DNA of 64,000 bases from Calliphora vicina. Its lineage: Eukaryota > Arthropoda > Insecta > Diptera > Calliphoridae. The notes under the pieces are model-generated. The model had not been told where the DNA came from. It saw nothing but the letters and a program-made list of their open reading frames with translations, and made no database searches. Below are positions 10,828 through 22,300 of the stretch, piece after piece. The DNA lies in assembly GCF_958450345.1 (NCBI RefSeq), contig NC_088783.1, positions 99,815,302 through 99,879,301 of the forward strand, given 5' to 3'. A program made the position numbers and the translations under genes. Every line of letters begins with the position of its first letter. Within the stretch, counting starts at the first letter, position 1.

Positions 10828-11050
10828 GGGTCACACATGACAAATATTCGCTCAAAAAAGCGTAACCACTTTTTTAGCACAAATTTGTTTGGCGTGTTTA
10901 CTCTTACAAGTGCTTTGTAATATCAAACAACATCAAATAAAATAAAATTAATTTTTTTGTTTTGAATCATCCTAAGTAAAATAAGTTTTTAAAATAAATA
11001 TGAGAATTCAACTGTATTTTATTTAGTTGAATAGTTGTCATGTGTGACCC
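10828..11050. mobile_element. 223-bp TA-flanked MITE, TIR GGGTCACACATGACAA
   Basis: The left end GGGTCACACATGACAAATATTC and the inverted right end GGGTCACACATGACAACTATTC match at 21 of 22 positions. TA directly flanks both ends (10826-10827 and 11051-11052), which fits a Tc1/mariner-type TA insertion. There is no internal transposase. Confidence 0.85.
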
Positions 11051-11089
11051 TACCTTTATACAAATAGTGAATACAAAATACCGAATACT

Positions 11090-11495
11090 CTTGATTTCAA
11101 ATATTCTAAGTTACGCACCTTAAATTACTCTATATAATGTACAAAAATGTAGTTGATGTTATCTCTAACAGCTACTATAATAAAACTATGCTAACGACTG
11201 CAACCTCTGCCACTATTTATACACATTGCAATCTTCTATCGAGTAGCATCATGAATAATCTTTACGGACAAAACTAGAATATTCGAATTCTAGAGCTTTT
11301 AGCTAATTCAATGTTAATGTTAGCAGCTTAAACATTTGTTGTCATACGTATAAACAATGCTAATAACTGCGTGCTATCAACATATCAACAGATAAGTAAA
11401 AACTTCCACCGATGGACATTTTTACAAACATGATGATTGTTGCAAGCATCCAGTACAGACCGTTAAATTCAAATTAATAGTGCAATTTCATAACA
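11090..11495 (-). mobile_element. Solo or remnant LTR, family A (minus orientation)
   Basis: Read on the minus strand it starts TGTTATGAAATTGC. It shares with 59035-59408 the blocks 'tctagttttgtccgt', 'ttattcatga' and 'gcaacaatcatcatgtttgt'. Related LTRs lie at 26930-27250, 43949-44390 and 51990-52268. No adjacent gag or pol is seen. The 3' boundary is uncertain. Confidence 0.6.
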
Positions 11496-12010
11496 ATATT
11501 TTGTTGCATGTGTTTTCTCTGCGTGCAGGAGAACGAATATTCAGTATACGAGTAAATTTCTAATATAATCGATTAAAATCTAGAGTTTTCCTTTGTAGAA
11601 CACATTCCGAATAAATGAAGGGATTTAACCAGGGTTTTAAAAGAAGAATAAAATAACTATATATGGTTGTTGGTCCAGCCTTTATAAGGGTTTCTTGATC
11701 AGTATTGTCACAGTCGTAGTTTTAATCAGTATAAAATTAATAAATTCTTTGTTTAATTAAAAAACTTAAGAATATCGACCATGTTAAATCTATAAAATAT
11801 GCGATAAACAAATTTGAACCATTATTATTGTTATTATATTTTCTAAATATAAATAATAATCATTGAATATCCCTAAAAGTTGTAATGTTAGGCATCTTAA
11901 TAATTCGTTTGAAAGCAAAAGCTTTAAATTTGATTCATTCATAATAACCAAATAAGCAACAAATTTGGCCATCGAAACGTATCTGAATATTGTAACTTTT
12001 AGAAAAAACA
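11496..12010. other. AT-rich stretch, nothing recognised
   Basis: No gene or clear repeat. A 'ctctgcgtgcaggag' motif right after the LTR could be the end of a CACGCAGA-type repeat. Confidence 0.4.
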
Positions 12011-12115
12011 TATGAAGAAATTCCCGAAAATTCTAGACAAACATTTCCCGAAAATTAACAAAAAAAAATATTCCCGGGAATTCCCGGGAAATTTTTCCCG
12101 CATAGGAACCCTAAA
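12011..12115. repeat. Short repeat with nested TTCCCGGGAA palindromes
   Basis: Contains 'attcccgggaattcccggga' (a perfect palindromic core), flanked by 'ttcccgaaaattaac' and ending 'cataggaaccctaaaa'. It resembles small palindromic insect repeats whose outer end reads TAGGGTTCCTA. The left boundary is not resolved. Confidence 0.5.
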
Positions 12116-13114
12116 ATATATGTATGCATAAGTATACAAAGTATCTTTAATGTAAATCGAATTCTTTAGATACTCGTGTGCGGTTGAGTGTGATACGGAC
12201 ATGATGTTACTTTTAATTTTAATAACTTGAAAACTTTGCCTACTAAATATTGCAGATATTGATTGAAAAATAACAATATTTTGGGTTGGGCCAAACTAAA
12301 TTTCAATTTATGCTGTATTTAGTAAAAAAAAAATAATAATAAAACTCGTATTAACTGATTATATCTAGACGTTGAACATCACTCACTTCCTGTGCTTATT
12401 AATTTATTTCATATAGTAGAATTGAATTTTTTTCAAGATTTTCTTACATGTTTTTTTATATTGTTTATAGAAGATTTTAGGTAGCAAGCAACACAATTAA
12501 TAATTTTGTTATTAAATACAGGGTGGCACAGAATGTGTTGTATGGTTTGAATTCTTTATAACTTTTTTAAATATTAATTATTAAAATAGAAATTCTCAAT
12601 TTATAAATTTGAAAAAAAAATCAAGATACGTTTTTTTTTGGAATAATATATCAAAAAGCGCTAGAAAGCGATAAAGCTCTGAATATTGTTTTCAAATAAA
12701 ATCGTTTGTTAAAAGTAGAGTATATTTGTATTATAATAAGTAATATTTGAATAATAAATTAAAATTGAATTTGCCTCTGCTATGATTTCACCAAATTTAT
12801 TTTATTGAATATGAAATATTGACGAATACTCTTAAATGCTATCAGTTGTGTAACTGCTCCGGCCTTGTTCACTTTACCTTAATAATTGGTCAAAGCATTA
12901 GATAAATCTTAGATATTTCAACAAAATTGCTTTAAAAAGTCTTCAAAGTGAAACGCACCAATCCAGAACGTTTTTAAATGAAATGAGAGCAATTGAATCT
13001 TATTTGAACAACGTTTGAGCATCAATATTTCAACAAATGGTACCAATTAATAATACATACATATTTGTATTTTTGGATAAACAGAACAAAAATTATGTGA
13101 CCTTATTTACGATA
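12116..13114. other. AT-rich stretch, nothing recognised
   Basis: No coding frame or identifiable repeat. Confidence 0.4.
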
Positions 13115-13455
13115 GTCACTTTTTATTATACCCTTCACCTTCGTGAGAATGGATATGGAGAATGATAGATATTTCAAAGACCTTTGGAATGACGTATATA
13201 AGACCATAGGACCTACAATGGGTCAAAATCGGAAAAAAATAATTTTTAACCCAATTTTTTTTTTAAAAACCAAAAAAAAATTTAAAATTCCAAAAAAAAA
13301 TATTTAAAATAACAATTCGAAAAATTTTTTTTTAAAAAAAATACTTTGGAAAAAAATTTGTTTACCTAAAATATTTAAAATTTGTATTTTGAAGTATAAT
13401 TAGGGAAAATAAAATAAGATTAGGCACAGCCGAATATAGCTCTCTTACTTGTTTT
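13115..13455. repeat. Helitron-like fly repeat fragment
   Basis: Begins 'atacccttcaccttcgtgag', includes 'gacctacaatgggtcaaaat' and long A-rich tracts, and ends 'aggcacagccgaatatagct'. This is the same terminal block as at 5220-5260. Confidence 0.7.
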
Positions 13456-13985
13456 TAATTCTGAAAGGATCTGATACCTTACTTGTTACCTTTTTTAAAT
13501 GTATAAATCCAGCGAGACCTTAACAAAATCCATTTGTATATCACAAATACAATCAGCTTTGTGGTGGTAAAGGAAAAAAGCAGATATTTGAAGAACCTGG
13601 GCGGACTAGCTAGCAGATGGTAACAATAACTCCTTTGTCCTTGACAGCAAAGTATTAACGGGAAGGTTATTCTTCATTTGTTAAACTTGGACTACATTTG
13701 CATTATTTTCTATTCGAAATTCATTATCTTTTATCTCTCTTTCCAAAGGGAATCACAATGGACCCTTTTATGTCACTAGATGGCATCAAAATCGAGTACT
13801 ATTTACTATTAAAAAAAACAGTTTTTAAATATATGGATTTTGATACCACTACGAAAATAATTCTCAAAAATTTAGTTTTTTTAATTGTTTATATATTATC
13901 ACAGTCGATTGGTTATTTAATTAGAAACAGCTGAGAGATAAACCATTTTTATGCCTACATTTTCTAAAATCTGAAATTAGTTAGA
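13456..13985. other. AT-rich stretch, nothing recognised
   Basis: A 78-residue frame at 13698-13934 is aromatic/hydrophobic with no family motif. I do not call it a gene. Confidence 0.4.
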
Positions 13986-13989
13986 TGAT

Positions 13990-14650
13990 AATTGTTTTAC
14001 TTCGCTCCAGCTTAGATCACTACGGCTGACTTCGATGTTCAGTTGCCGGCGTCATGTGTGTACCGGTCTGCCTACTCATCTATCCTACCCTTTGGGTTCC
14101 AGTCAACGGCAATTCTAGCTGTGTCATCTGAAGGTCTGCTCAGCGTGTGACCAATCCAGCGCCATTTGCGGTTCAAGATATCAATATGGATTGGCAGCTG
14201 ATGTGTTTGTCTCCAGACTTCCGTATTAAATATGGTGCTAGGCCAGACAACTTTTAATATTCTTCGGAGACATCTATTAACAAACACTTGTAGGGAGTTT
14301 ACTTCGTGTTCGATCGTATTCCACGTCTTGCATGTATAGAGGAGCACAGACTTGACACAAGAGTTAAATATACCGATATTGTTGTTCATGGATATGTCAG
14401 AAGATTTCCATACTGGTCGAAGGGTACTGAATGCTTGGTTGGCTCGTGAGATTCGGTACGCTACATCTTTGCTGGAGCCACCTGCGTTTGTTAAGATGCT
14501 GTCTTCTAGTTCAGTGTTCCCTATACGAAACTTGTTAGTGTTTACTGTATTGCAGCGCATTATCTTATGTTTATTTTTAGTTCAGCTTTTATGGCTCGGT
14601 TTTGGTGCAATTAGTTTAGATGACATATCTTTATAGGCTCTCGAGTTGTT
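13990..14650 (-). pseudogene. Non-LTR retrotransposon reverse transcriptase, C-terminal part, decayed
   Basis: The longest open piece is 14072-14560. It reads 'KSVLLYTCKTWNTIEHEVN', 'VFVNRCLRRILKVVWPS' and 'RKWRWIGHTLSRPSDDTA', the RT thumb and C-terminal region common to many endonuclease/reverse transcriptases. Similarity continues upstream to about 14650 through a stop ('DMSSK...KIMRCNT'). It continues downstream in another frame ('SDLSWSEVKQL' near 14000) after a frameshift and a TGA. The FTYLGS motif that normally follows 'LED' is deleted. This is a dead fragment; the clade is uncertain. Confidence 0.85.
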
Positions 14651-14778
14651 GGTTAATACCCAGTAAAATAAGGTCACATAATTTAAATATTATAGTGAAT
14701 AATTATTTTTATGGTGCTTTAATTTTAACTCAAACAATAAACATTTTGCATTTTTTTATTTATTTATTTTGTTCTAAC

Positions 14779-14952
14779 CATAGAGAGACATAGAGCGGAA
14801 ACTAGAAAAAAACTCAAACAAAAAAATTACTCAAAATAATCACACATATGAGAGTTGTTTTTGTTTTCACATATTTTTTTCATCACTTAGGTTTTTGACA
14901 ACTGAGTTAGGTCTTTGACTGGAGAGTTTCCGCTCTATGTCTATTCCTTATG
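14779..14952. mobile_element. 174-bp hAT-type MITE with 8-bp target duplication
   Basis: The left end CATAGAGAGACATAGAGCGG and the inverted right end CATAAGGAATAGACATAGAG agree apart from small indels, and both run into CGGAAACT. The 8-bp direct repeat GTTCTAAC flanks it exactly (14771-14778 and 14953-14960), as expected for hAT transposition. A sister copy is at 43466-43654. Confidence 0.9.
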
Positions 14953-14960
14953 GTTCTAAC

Positions 14961-15600
14961 TATATTAATATTATTAAATCACAAAGTTTGATGAAATAAA
15001 TAGGAGAGATTAGTTATTTTTTTTATTTATTAATATTTCATAATATCTTGCTCTTCGTTTAATTAAATCGCAAATTTTGTAAAAGATCCTTTTCAATCAA
15101 TTCTTTTCATAATCCTGCAGACATCCTTAAATATTAAAATAACAGTTATGAACATTACTTCCATAGATTTTAAATTATTTTAAAATATATGAAGCTTTAA
15201 ACGTTTTTAAAGAATAATTACAATTATATATAAACGAATATGATTACACCATGATAATATTATGAACATGAATCAAAGCTCTGAGTTATGCTAGTCAGTG
15301 ATGATCTCGAAATGAACTGTAGTGCATCATGATTTGACATTCCAGCCCAAAGAGTATTTAGTACTTCCTCTTCGTTACATTATGTAATTCCTCAATAACA
15401 ATCTTCTTCTTGTATTTAAAATAAATTATTTTATTTAATTTACATATAAATATCAAATTCAATTTAATTATAATGGACAATGTGCATACATAAATTTCTT
15501 TTTTTTTCTATTAAATTTAAATGAAATCTGTTAAATTCAATATCAACTCAATTATATGGTTTAGTAAACTGGCTAATTCTACGAGTATGAATATCAAGGA
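14961..15600. other. AT-rich stretch, nothing recognised
   Basis: No coding frame or repeat ends. Confidence 0.4.
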
Positions 15601-16340
15601 CAAAGTATCTACTTCCTTGCTGGAAGACCCATCAGACACACATCCTTAAGCACAAACAGAAAAAAACAACACAATACTTGTGGGCTTTGATTCGATTATA
15701 AGGTCTCTGAGGGACAACCTCAGAAGACAGCAACCAACAACAACAGCAGCAGAAACAACTTTGGGCAAATTCAACATGAAATTATGTAAAACTTAAGTAA
15801 AAGATGAGCTCGTCAAGAATTATGACACTCTGGGGAATACAAAAACGAAGGATAGAGAGAGAGACAAAAAATCAGTTACACAAAAAAATACTACAATACA
15901 ATATTACATATTAACAACTACAAGGCGGATGATGATGACGAAGATGATGAAAATCATACCAAAATACAAATAAAATAAATGTTGTTTTATACTTTTGTTG
16001 TAAATACAACCAACAACCACCCAACAACAACATCGTCATGTTCTTCATACATCCACTTACAACAATGTACATATGTATTGTAAAGGATGAAGGATTGTGG
16101 GTGGGAGTGATGTTGCCTGTTATAGAGAATTGTCCCCCAAGAATATCATCGCTTATGTTCGTTTATATTGAAACAGATTGCAACTCTTAAACAGCATTGT
16201 GGTTTTGAGTATTTGAAACAAATGACTGCCAAACACTAAATTTACCAAACAACAAAACAACCAAATAAAAAAAAAGCTCAATTGTGGTTGGGATACACAA
16301 TATTCATTCAGTCCTTCAGTCAGTCAGTCACTCATTCATC
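15601..16340. other. Unique island rich in CAA/CAG and CAGT runs
   Basis: Contains 'caacaacaacagcagcagaa', 'gatgatgatgacgaagatga' and 'cagtcagtcagtcac' runs. It is less AT-rich than its surroundings and lacks repeat-family sequence. This composition is usual for fly intronic, intergenic or enhancer DNA. No open frame is long enough to call. Confidence 0.4.
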
Positions 16341-16580
16341 CCCATTCCCCGTGGCGTTAAGTGGCCATCCAGTGTTGGTCTATATAGAAAATTAGAATTT
16401 ATTAAAAACAAACAATTATGTTGCTTGGGTACATGTTTCTTTTAGTCTCAAAATATATACTAGAGTTGAATAAAATTGTACTTTTTTGGTACAATTGAAT
16501 AATTTTATTGTTGGTACACAATTTATTTATTTGTTGTAAATATTTATTATAAGTACTGATAGTAAATTTTAATATTTTTA

Positions 16581-16671
16581 GAGCCATTATTGCAACATGC
16601 CATTAAGTTAGTAATTGCTTAAAGCTAACTTTTACTATTAGGAACTTAAAGGCAAGTTGTAATAATGGCCT
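16581..16671. mobile_element. 91-bp Harbinger-type MITE, diverged copy
   Basis: The ends GAGCCATTATTGCAACATGCC and (inverted) AGGCCATTATTACAACTTGCC match the 5415-5520 element. TTA flanks both sides (16578-16580 and 16672-16674). Confidence 0.75.
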
Positions 16672-16679
16672 TTAGCCTC

Positions 16680-16980
16680 ATTGTTTTAATGTTTGATCAT
16701 AGCAAAAATATTTTATGGTTGACTAACGATTCGAAACGGTAGCGCTAATTTGGATTATTTCGGTACTTAATTATGAAAAATAAAAATTTCATGTTTTCAC
16801 AATTTTCATAATTATTTATTATTTTATGAGCTGAAATTATATTTTATCTTAATTTTGGTACTATTTTGGTACTTTTGATACAATTTATCATATCCCTCTT
16901 ATGTAAAATGGGTGGCGTTGGGTGAATGTTTTCTTTGTTTCCGGATCAATGTTCCAACAAATACAATCTCAGACACATAT
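16680..16980. repeat. 'ggttgactaacgattcgaaacggta' repeat fragment
   Basis: The block around 16715 (ACGATTCGAAACGGTAGCG) recurs in altered form at 19680 and 59545. The body then has 'ttggtactattttggtactt' runs. It is probably a small palindromic repeat family; boundaries are unclear. Confidence 0.4.
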
Positions 16981-17027
16981 ATGTATGTATGTATGTGAAA
17001 CTAAACAAGTATGTATGTATGTATTTA
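16977..17027. repeat. (ATGT)n microsatellite
   Basis: Two runs of tetranucleotide ATGT/GTAT separated by 'gaaactaaacaa'. Confidence 0.85.
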
Positions 17028-17792
17028 TAAATTTTTGTAGTTAGAAGAACTAATTCATTTTGGCGCATGTCAAATGTTAGTTGTAGTTATTTTTGTTGCT
17101 ATTTATATTTAAGAATATAAATATGTTTAAACTGCTCCAACTGAGAAAATACACTGATAAAATAAAAATATTACACCAATTTGTTTTCTGAGGTAGTAGC
17201 TCTTTAATAACACTCTCCAACAAATTGAGACTTTTTGAATGGAACAGAACAGCGACCCTATAATTCTGAAAGGGCATGTTGAGTAGATAATTTTTGTAGA
17301 ATAAACTTATGGTCCACCTAGTCTGAATTTTTTTACAGTGGGTTAAAGTTTTAATTTTTTGGTCGAAGGGAGCATGATACTAATGAAAAAAAATTTGTAA
17401 GTTAATGTCTAAGAGAATTCTTATTGTCAGAGTTATATGGTGGAATGATACTCATACATTTTTGTGGAAGATCTTAAACCTCTAGCTCCCCCTTTTTGGA
17501 GAATATCCTTTCAGAAAGGTCATTTTACGAAGAAAATATTCCACGAAAATGTTTGCCGAAAAATTTCAGTGAGGGTTTACAAAGATACCAAAGTTGAAAG
17601 TAAAGCTCTTTATACTGAATTATACACGCTATCTTGGGTCTCACATTTTTAAAAAAAAAAAACGCCAAATATCCATTTATGTTCCGAATGAGCTGAAATT
17701 TTAAATATAAACAGTTCTTAAGAAGATCTACAACAGATATTTAGGTTTATATATCGAACTTTTTTAGCTTTTTTTAGATATTGCGGGCCTAT
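17028..17792. other. AT-rich stretch, probably old repeat
   Basis: Sequence such as 'aaatttgtaagttaatgtct' and 'gagctgaaattttaaatata' has the style of foldback-element DNA elsewhere in the window, but I could not pair it with another copy. Confidence 0.35.
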
Positions 17793-18710
17793 GCACATAG
17801 GTCTGGCGACCCACTTTTTTTGGCCAAAACTAAAATATTCACTCATATACATAAATTCATACAAATGATACAATTAATAACAAAAAACATAATTTTTTTT
17901 AAGTTTTTAATAATTTAATTTTTTTTTTGTTTTTTACTTCCACTCTGCCAAATTCTGAGTAAATCACAATTTTTGAAGTGAAAGTATCCTGAAACAAAAA
18001 TTGATTTCTTAAAAATAAGCAAAAACTAGCAGAAAGTTATGGATGATTCCTAAGCACAAAATATCACTGTAATTTTGTGCGTTTTTGGTTCGTTGAAATC
18101 GGTTGAAATTATGTATGTTATATACATTATATAATTATGAGTAAATCACAATTTTTGAAGTAAAAGTATCCTGAAACAAAAATTGATTTCTTCAAAATAA
18201 GCAAAAACTATCAGAAAGTTATTGATGATTCGTAAGCACAAAATATCACTGTAATTTTGTGCGTTTTTGGTTGGTTGAAATCGGTTGAAATTATATATGT
18301 TATATACTATTTTTTTTTTATAAAAAGTTAAAATCACTGATTTTTAGGTTATGAACGTTTTTTATGTAATTTCTTATTACTATAATTTTTATTGAATATT
18401 TCACTATTAAAAATTTAACTACTTTCCATCGTCATTAATATCCATAACTAACTGACTTAAAAAGTTTATTTATTTTCGTGTAATATGTGACTCAAAGAAA
18501 ACAAAAAATTACACCACGTGTTTCAGTTTACCACTGCACTTAAAACATTGAACTTTCTCCCTTCATAGAATAACGGTTAATTGAAGTTTGTAAAAACAAA
18601 ATATTTTTTTTTGTTTATCTGAAGTGTTTGCTACTACATCCTAACAAAAAAATATAGGAAAAAGATTTTTGAGTTTTGGCCAAAAAATGTGGTTCGCCAG
18701 ACCTATGTGC
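17793..18710. mobile_element. 918-bp element with inverted ends GCACATAGGTCTGG
   Basis: The left end GCACATAGGTCTGGCGACCC continues to 'ggccaaaact'. The right end, read inward, is GCACATAGGTCTGGCGAACC continuing to the same block, giving arms of about 40 bp. Inside is a 182-bp direct repeat (17956-18137, then 18138 to about 18306) with only a few differences. No transposase frame is seen and no clear target duplication. It is a non-autonomous element of unknown class. Confidence 0.8.
17956..18306. repeat. 182-bp tandem repeat, two units, inside a foldback element
   Basis: The second unit repeats 'gagtaaatcacaatttttga' through 'tgcgtttttggttggttgaa' at a 182-bp offset with a handful of substitutions. 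It is older than the 542-bp duplication. Confidence 0.9.
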
Positions 18711-18841
18711 TATTGAGGCTCGATTTTATATATTTGCTATAAAATTCTGAATAAAATCAAAACAACTTGCTAACAGTTATCTCGTACCTATAAAAAGTTA
18801 CATGCATCAAAAGTTGGAATATTACAATTTCCTTTTACATA

Positions 18842-19024
18842 CACTGATGGACAAAAGTCACCGCCATTTCCCTTTAGAATGTTTAAAGGACTACCACGTT
18901 ATAAATATAATTGAAACACAAAATTTAATTTTTTCAACAAAAACAATAATTCATTTTAATTATACTAAACAAGTCTTTTACACATCCTAAAGGGGAAATG
19001 GCGGTGAATTTTTGTCCATCAGTG
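18842..19024. mobile_element. 183-bp TA-flanked Tc1/mariner-type MITE
   Basis: The left end CACTGATGGACAAAAGTCAC and the inverted right end CACTGATGGACAAAAATTCA extend to 'cgccatttcc'. The arms are about 37 bp. TA flanks both ends (18840-18841 and 19025-19026). There is no transposase inside; the 62-residue frame is a by-product. Confidence 0.9.
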
Positions 19025-19480
19025 TATTTATATCAACTTTTTGGATTTTCATAATTTCTTATGGATTTGGTTGATGGCTCATAACCGCCTGACAGAAGTT
19101 TTACACTAAATTATTCCCTCATTACTGAGTTTATCAATCGCTGCTTCAAAGATACACAAATCTATAATTATGTTCTGCAGCGTGATGGGTTTATCAAGCA
19201 AAAACGCTGGATTTATCTCTACTGATCGACTGACCGCGTTACGCTTAAGCAGTGTATCGAACGTTACGAAATCCACATATCAAGCGATCATCTACTATTA
19301 AAGTAAAGGTGACATAAATTTGTATAAAATCATGTAAGGTACCCCAACATAACAATATAGGCGACCAAGTTGAGGTCGTGTTCAGATTAGCTGACACCAC
19401 AATATCTTGCCGTAAATCCATTTAGCATTCTTTCTGCATGTGAAAATAATGTTATTCGAAATTTCACCATCATAGCTTTA
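19025..19480. other. Moderately GC-richer stretch, unrecognised
   Basis: Includes 'actgatcgactgaccgcgtt' and 'gaccaagttgaggtcgtgtt', which look like decayed coding or LTR sequence. I could not assign a family in any frame. Confidence 0.35.
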
Positions 19481-19720
19481 TTCAATGTGGGTTACCGCTA
19501 CGCAACCGTTAACAATCGAATTCCGTTACCGAAATAAAAAAATTAAGGTTACCGCTAAAATACAGTTACAAAGTATGAAAATTAATTTTGTTTATTTCAT
19601 TAATTGAGTTTATTGAAATATAGAGAGTTAAAAATGTAATATATCGTTATCGAAGTGTAACCGTTTCCTTTAAATCGTTTCGAATCGGTAGCTAACCTTG
19701 GATTTTCTCGACAACTGAAG
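19481..19720. repeat. 'ggttaccgctac' palindromic-type repeat
   Basis: It starts with 'gggttaccgctacgcaaccg' and ends with 'cgtttcgaatcggtagctaa', which is roughly the inverted form. Related copies are at 59540-59740 and 16680. It is non-coding. Confidence 0.5.
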
Positions 19721-19821
19721 TTAGCATCAATGGTATTCATATTTATGCGAAAACCCCTTTATTGAATTTGGTGACGCAGAATTAAGACCGATTACCTGAG
19801 GTGTTTGTCTTTCTCACATTG

Positions 19822-20530
19822 CACAGTGGGGTAAAATCAAAATTTGTTGGTAATAAATCTGGCATTTCTAAATGGCTCATCCGATCGGAATAAAATTTGA
19901 CATGGTCCTAGCCAAGGAGTATTCGAGTTTATGTTATTAAAATGAGCCCTACAAATGATCCAGGAGCGGCGCTATGGCGCTATTTTTAAACACGTGCAAT
20001 TTTTTTGTTTCCCATGAGTGCGTGTGCTATTTATCTCTTATAATTTCCGAGTTATAGGCATTTAAAAATTGAAATTTTAAAATTTTGATGTACCTTGGTC
20101 CGCTTTTTTAAAAATATAGGTCGGACTTTTGGACCGAATGGATCTGATTTTTTTGGTTAGACAACTAAATTACGAATAACATACAAAAGAATTCAGAGCA
20201 ATATCAATTAAGGATCCAAAAATAAATGGTTTTCAATTTAAATGTTAAAAAATAGTTGATTTTTGCTGTTTTTCGGGCGAAAAGGTGACTTAACTCTTTT
20301 TTTATTAAAAATAAACTTTCTTGAAGAACATATAACAATTTTATATTTTTCTGAAAGGTATCTTTATGAAGAAGATTTTGGTATAAAAACATGTACTATT
20401 CTTCGAGTATGTCGCCCCAACGCCCTTCGGAATGTGACATATTTTTTTTTATCAAAATTTCAACTTTGGGACACATGTTCTAAAATCCCAAAGCTGGAAT
20501 CAAAACACGGGGAACAGTTTTATAAACCCT
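19822..20530. mobile_element. CACAGTG-family foldback element, right end lost
   Basis: It starts CACAGTGGGGTAAAATC and then runs through 'ataaatctggcatttctaaa'. It is collinear with the inverted strand of 28317-28975 (shared 'aaggtgacttaactctttt' and 'gacatggtcctagccaagga', altered). Beyond about 20400 the match fades and no second end is found. Frames inside are chance. Confidence 0.7.
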
Positions 20531-21330
20531 GATGCGTTCCTTATTTATCCCCAAAGTATTTTCCCAGCCCAGAAAGAAATGGCCAAAATTGTAAAAAATA
20601 AAATTTTTGAGATTTTTGCTACAATTTTGACAAGTTTTATTAGATTTTGTTATTTAGCATGACAATTTTAAAAAACGCTGAAAATTTCATTGAGTTTTTA
20701 TTGAGATTCTAAAACTATATTTTATAATAAAATTTGAATAAGATTAAATATTAAAAACAATTCGATCCACATTTATTCCGAGTTATATATTGTTTTGTTT
20801 AGATAAGTTAAGTTTTGGTCTTACAAAAAAAATTTCAAGTCAAGATCTCAATTAGATTCAAAAATGTGCCACTTTAAAACTCCGTCCATCAAAAATATTG
20901 CACTTTTTCATACTAAACATTTTTTATAAATTCATCCAGACCACTTATTGCAAATATCTACAACAGCAGAGGACTTGTAACAGAATGGTTTGTGTGCCGT
21001 TTTAAATGTCCAAATGCTTTATGGCCAACAACAATAATTTAAAAAAGTTTAGATATATTCGATAATATAATATACGAAGTTCCTTGGGCCATTCCTGTTC
21101 AACTTCTATCTCTATAATTTTGACTTCGCCCCAACCAAACTATGGAATTATAGAACTTTCGATAGGAATGAAATATTGAACAATGTATTCTACAACTACA
21201 ATATTGTGGAGAAAACGTTCACATATTTTTTTGCAAGTGTAAATCTCAAAATAAAAAAACTACATATTTTTTGTTCTTGCTTCCTAGAGAAGTTTTGTAC
21301 ATGTTGAACATGGATAATTTGTTTGTTGCC
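20531..21330. other. AT-rich stretch, nothing recognised
   Basis: No coding frame and no element ends. Confidence 0.4.
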
Positions 21331-22300
21331 TTGTCAGGCATTTATCCTTGTTATGTGAATGTATACTTGTGGCTTATTGTTGTTGTTTGTGCTGTCGTAC
21401 TTGTTTAATGATGGTTGTTATTGTTGTAGTTGTTGTTATGTTTGTAGCCATTGGAATAGTGTTTGTAAGTGACTACATCCCAGCGGGAAAAAGATGCAGT
21501 AAAGAGGCCTTCCTAAATGCCTCATTTTGCAGACACAAGGACTTGCAAAATCATTTTGCCGCATTGCAAAATCATTTCAATTTTACACGGCGTGTCATTG
21601 CGAGCCAAGGCCTTGCATACTCGCTGCTGTTAGAGGACTGAGAGAAGGCCTACTTATGATGGGCTGTTGGCAGCCAACAAGCTCACTTGTTATTAGAAGG
21701 GGATTCATAGGGCTTCTTGAACACCTTCTAAGAGCAGGCAGGGTGGAATGAGTATCGGATCTTTTAGAATGTGTAAGTATGCCTTTTAGAAGGCCTACAA
21801 ATTGAAGTCCTATCATTTTTTCCCGCTGGGATGTTGTTGCAACATTATGGGTGGTGGTGGTTGCTGTCGTCCTTTTGTGTATGTGCCTAGGAGTGGGTGT
21901 TTATTTATACATGCCATCATTATACACGTTTAGGCCGCTTGTAAATTGGAAAATTGGTGTTATTTTGTTGCCATTATTTCATTTCATTTTAATTTTTTGT
22001 TTTGTTGTCTTCCGTTTCCTATACTTCCTACATTTCCTACACAACAAACGCCTTTGTTCACATATAATAGTTAAACAGAAAAAAAAACGGAGAGAAAATA
22101 AAACGTATTTGGCTGTGTATGGAAGGATATGGTTGTTGGCATATTGCCTGTATTTTCTACTGACTGGTATCCCCACCACAAATGTCTACATTCTGTTTGG
22201 ATTTCTCTCTATCTCTCTTTCCGTAATAAACTTAAATGAAGGCAATATTGTGGCGCTATTTTGGGTTTATATAGAAACAATAAAACCAAATTGAACACAC
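21331..22300. other. TTG-rich unique island interrupted by an inverted-ended element
   Basis: It has (TTG)n and 'tgttgttgtagt' runs before 21475. After 21834 there is T-rich sequence with a 147-residue hydrophobic open frame at 21851-22294. That frame is Val/Leu/Phe-rich, starts in low-complexity DNA and has no family motif, so I do not call it a gene. It is probably host noncoding DNA. Confidence 0.4.
21476..21833. mobile_element. 358-bp element with 17-bp inverted ends CATCCCAGCGGGAAAAA
   Basis: Both ends are identical when read inward (21476-21492 and 21817-21833). The interior is GC-richer and contains further self-similar pieces, such as 'aggcctacttatg', 'cttctaagagcag' and 'gccttttagaaggcctac'. 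No target duplication is seen and the class is unknown. It sits in a TTG-rich island. Confidence 0.8.

Noticed and set aside
21851..22294. 147-residue hydrophobic open frame
   Set aside because: It starts in TTG/GTG-rich low-complexity DNA, is Val/Leu/Phe-rich from T-rich sequence, and shows no domain or splice context.
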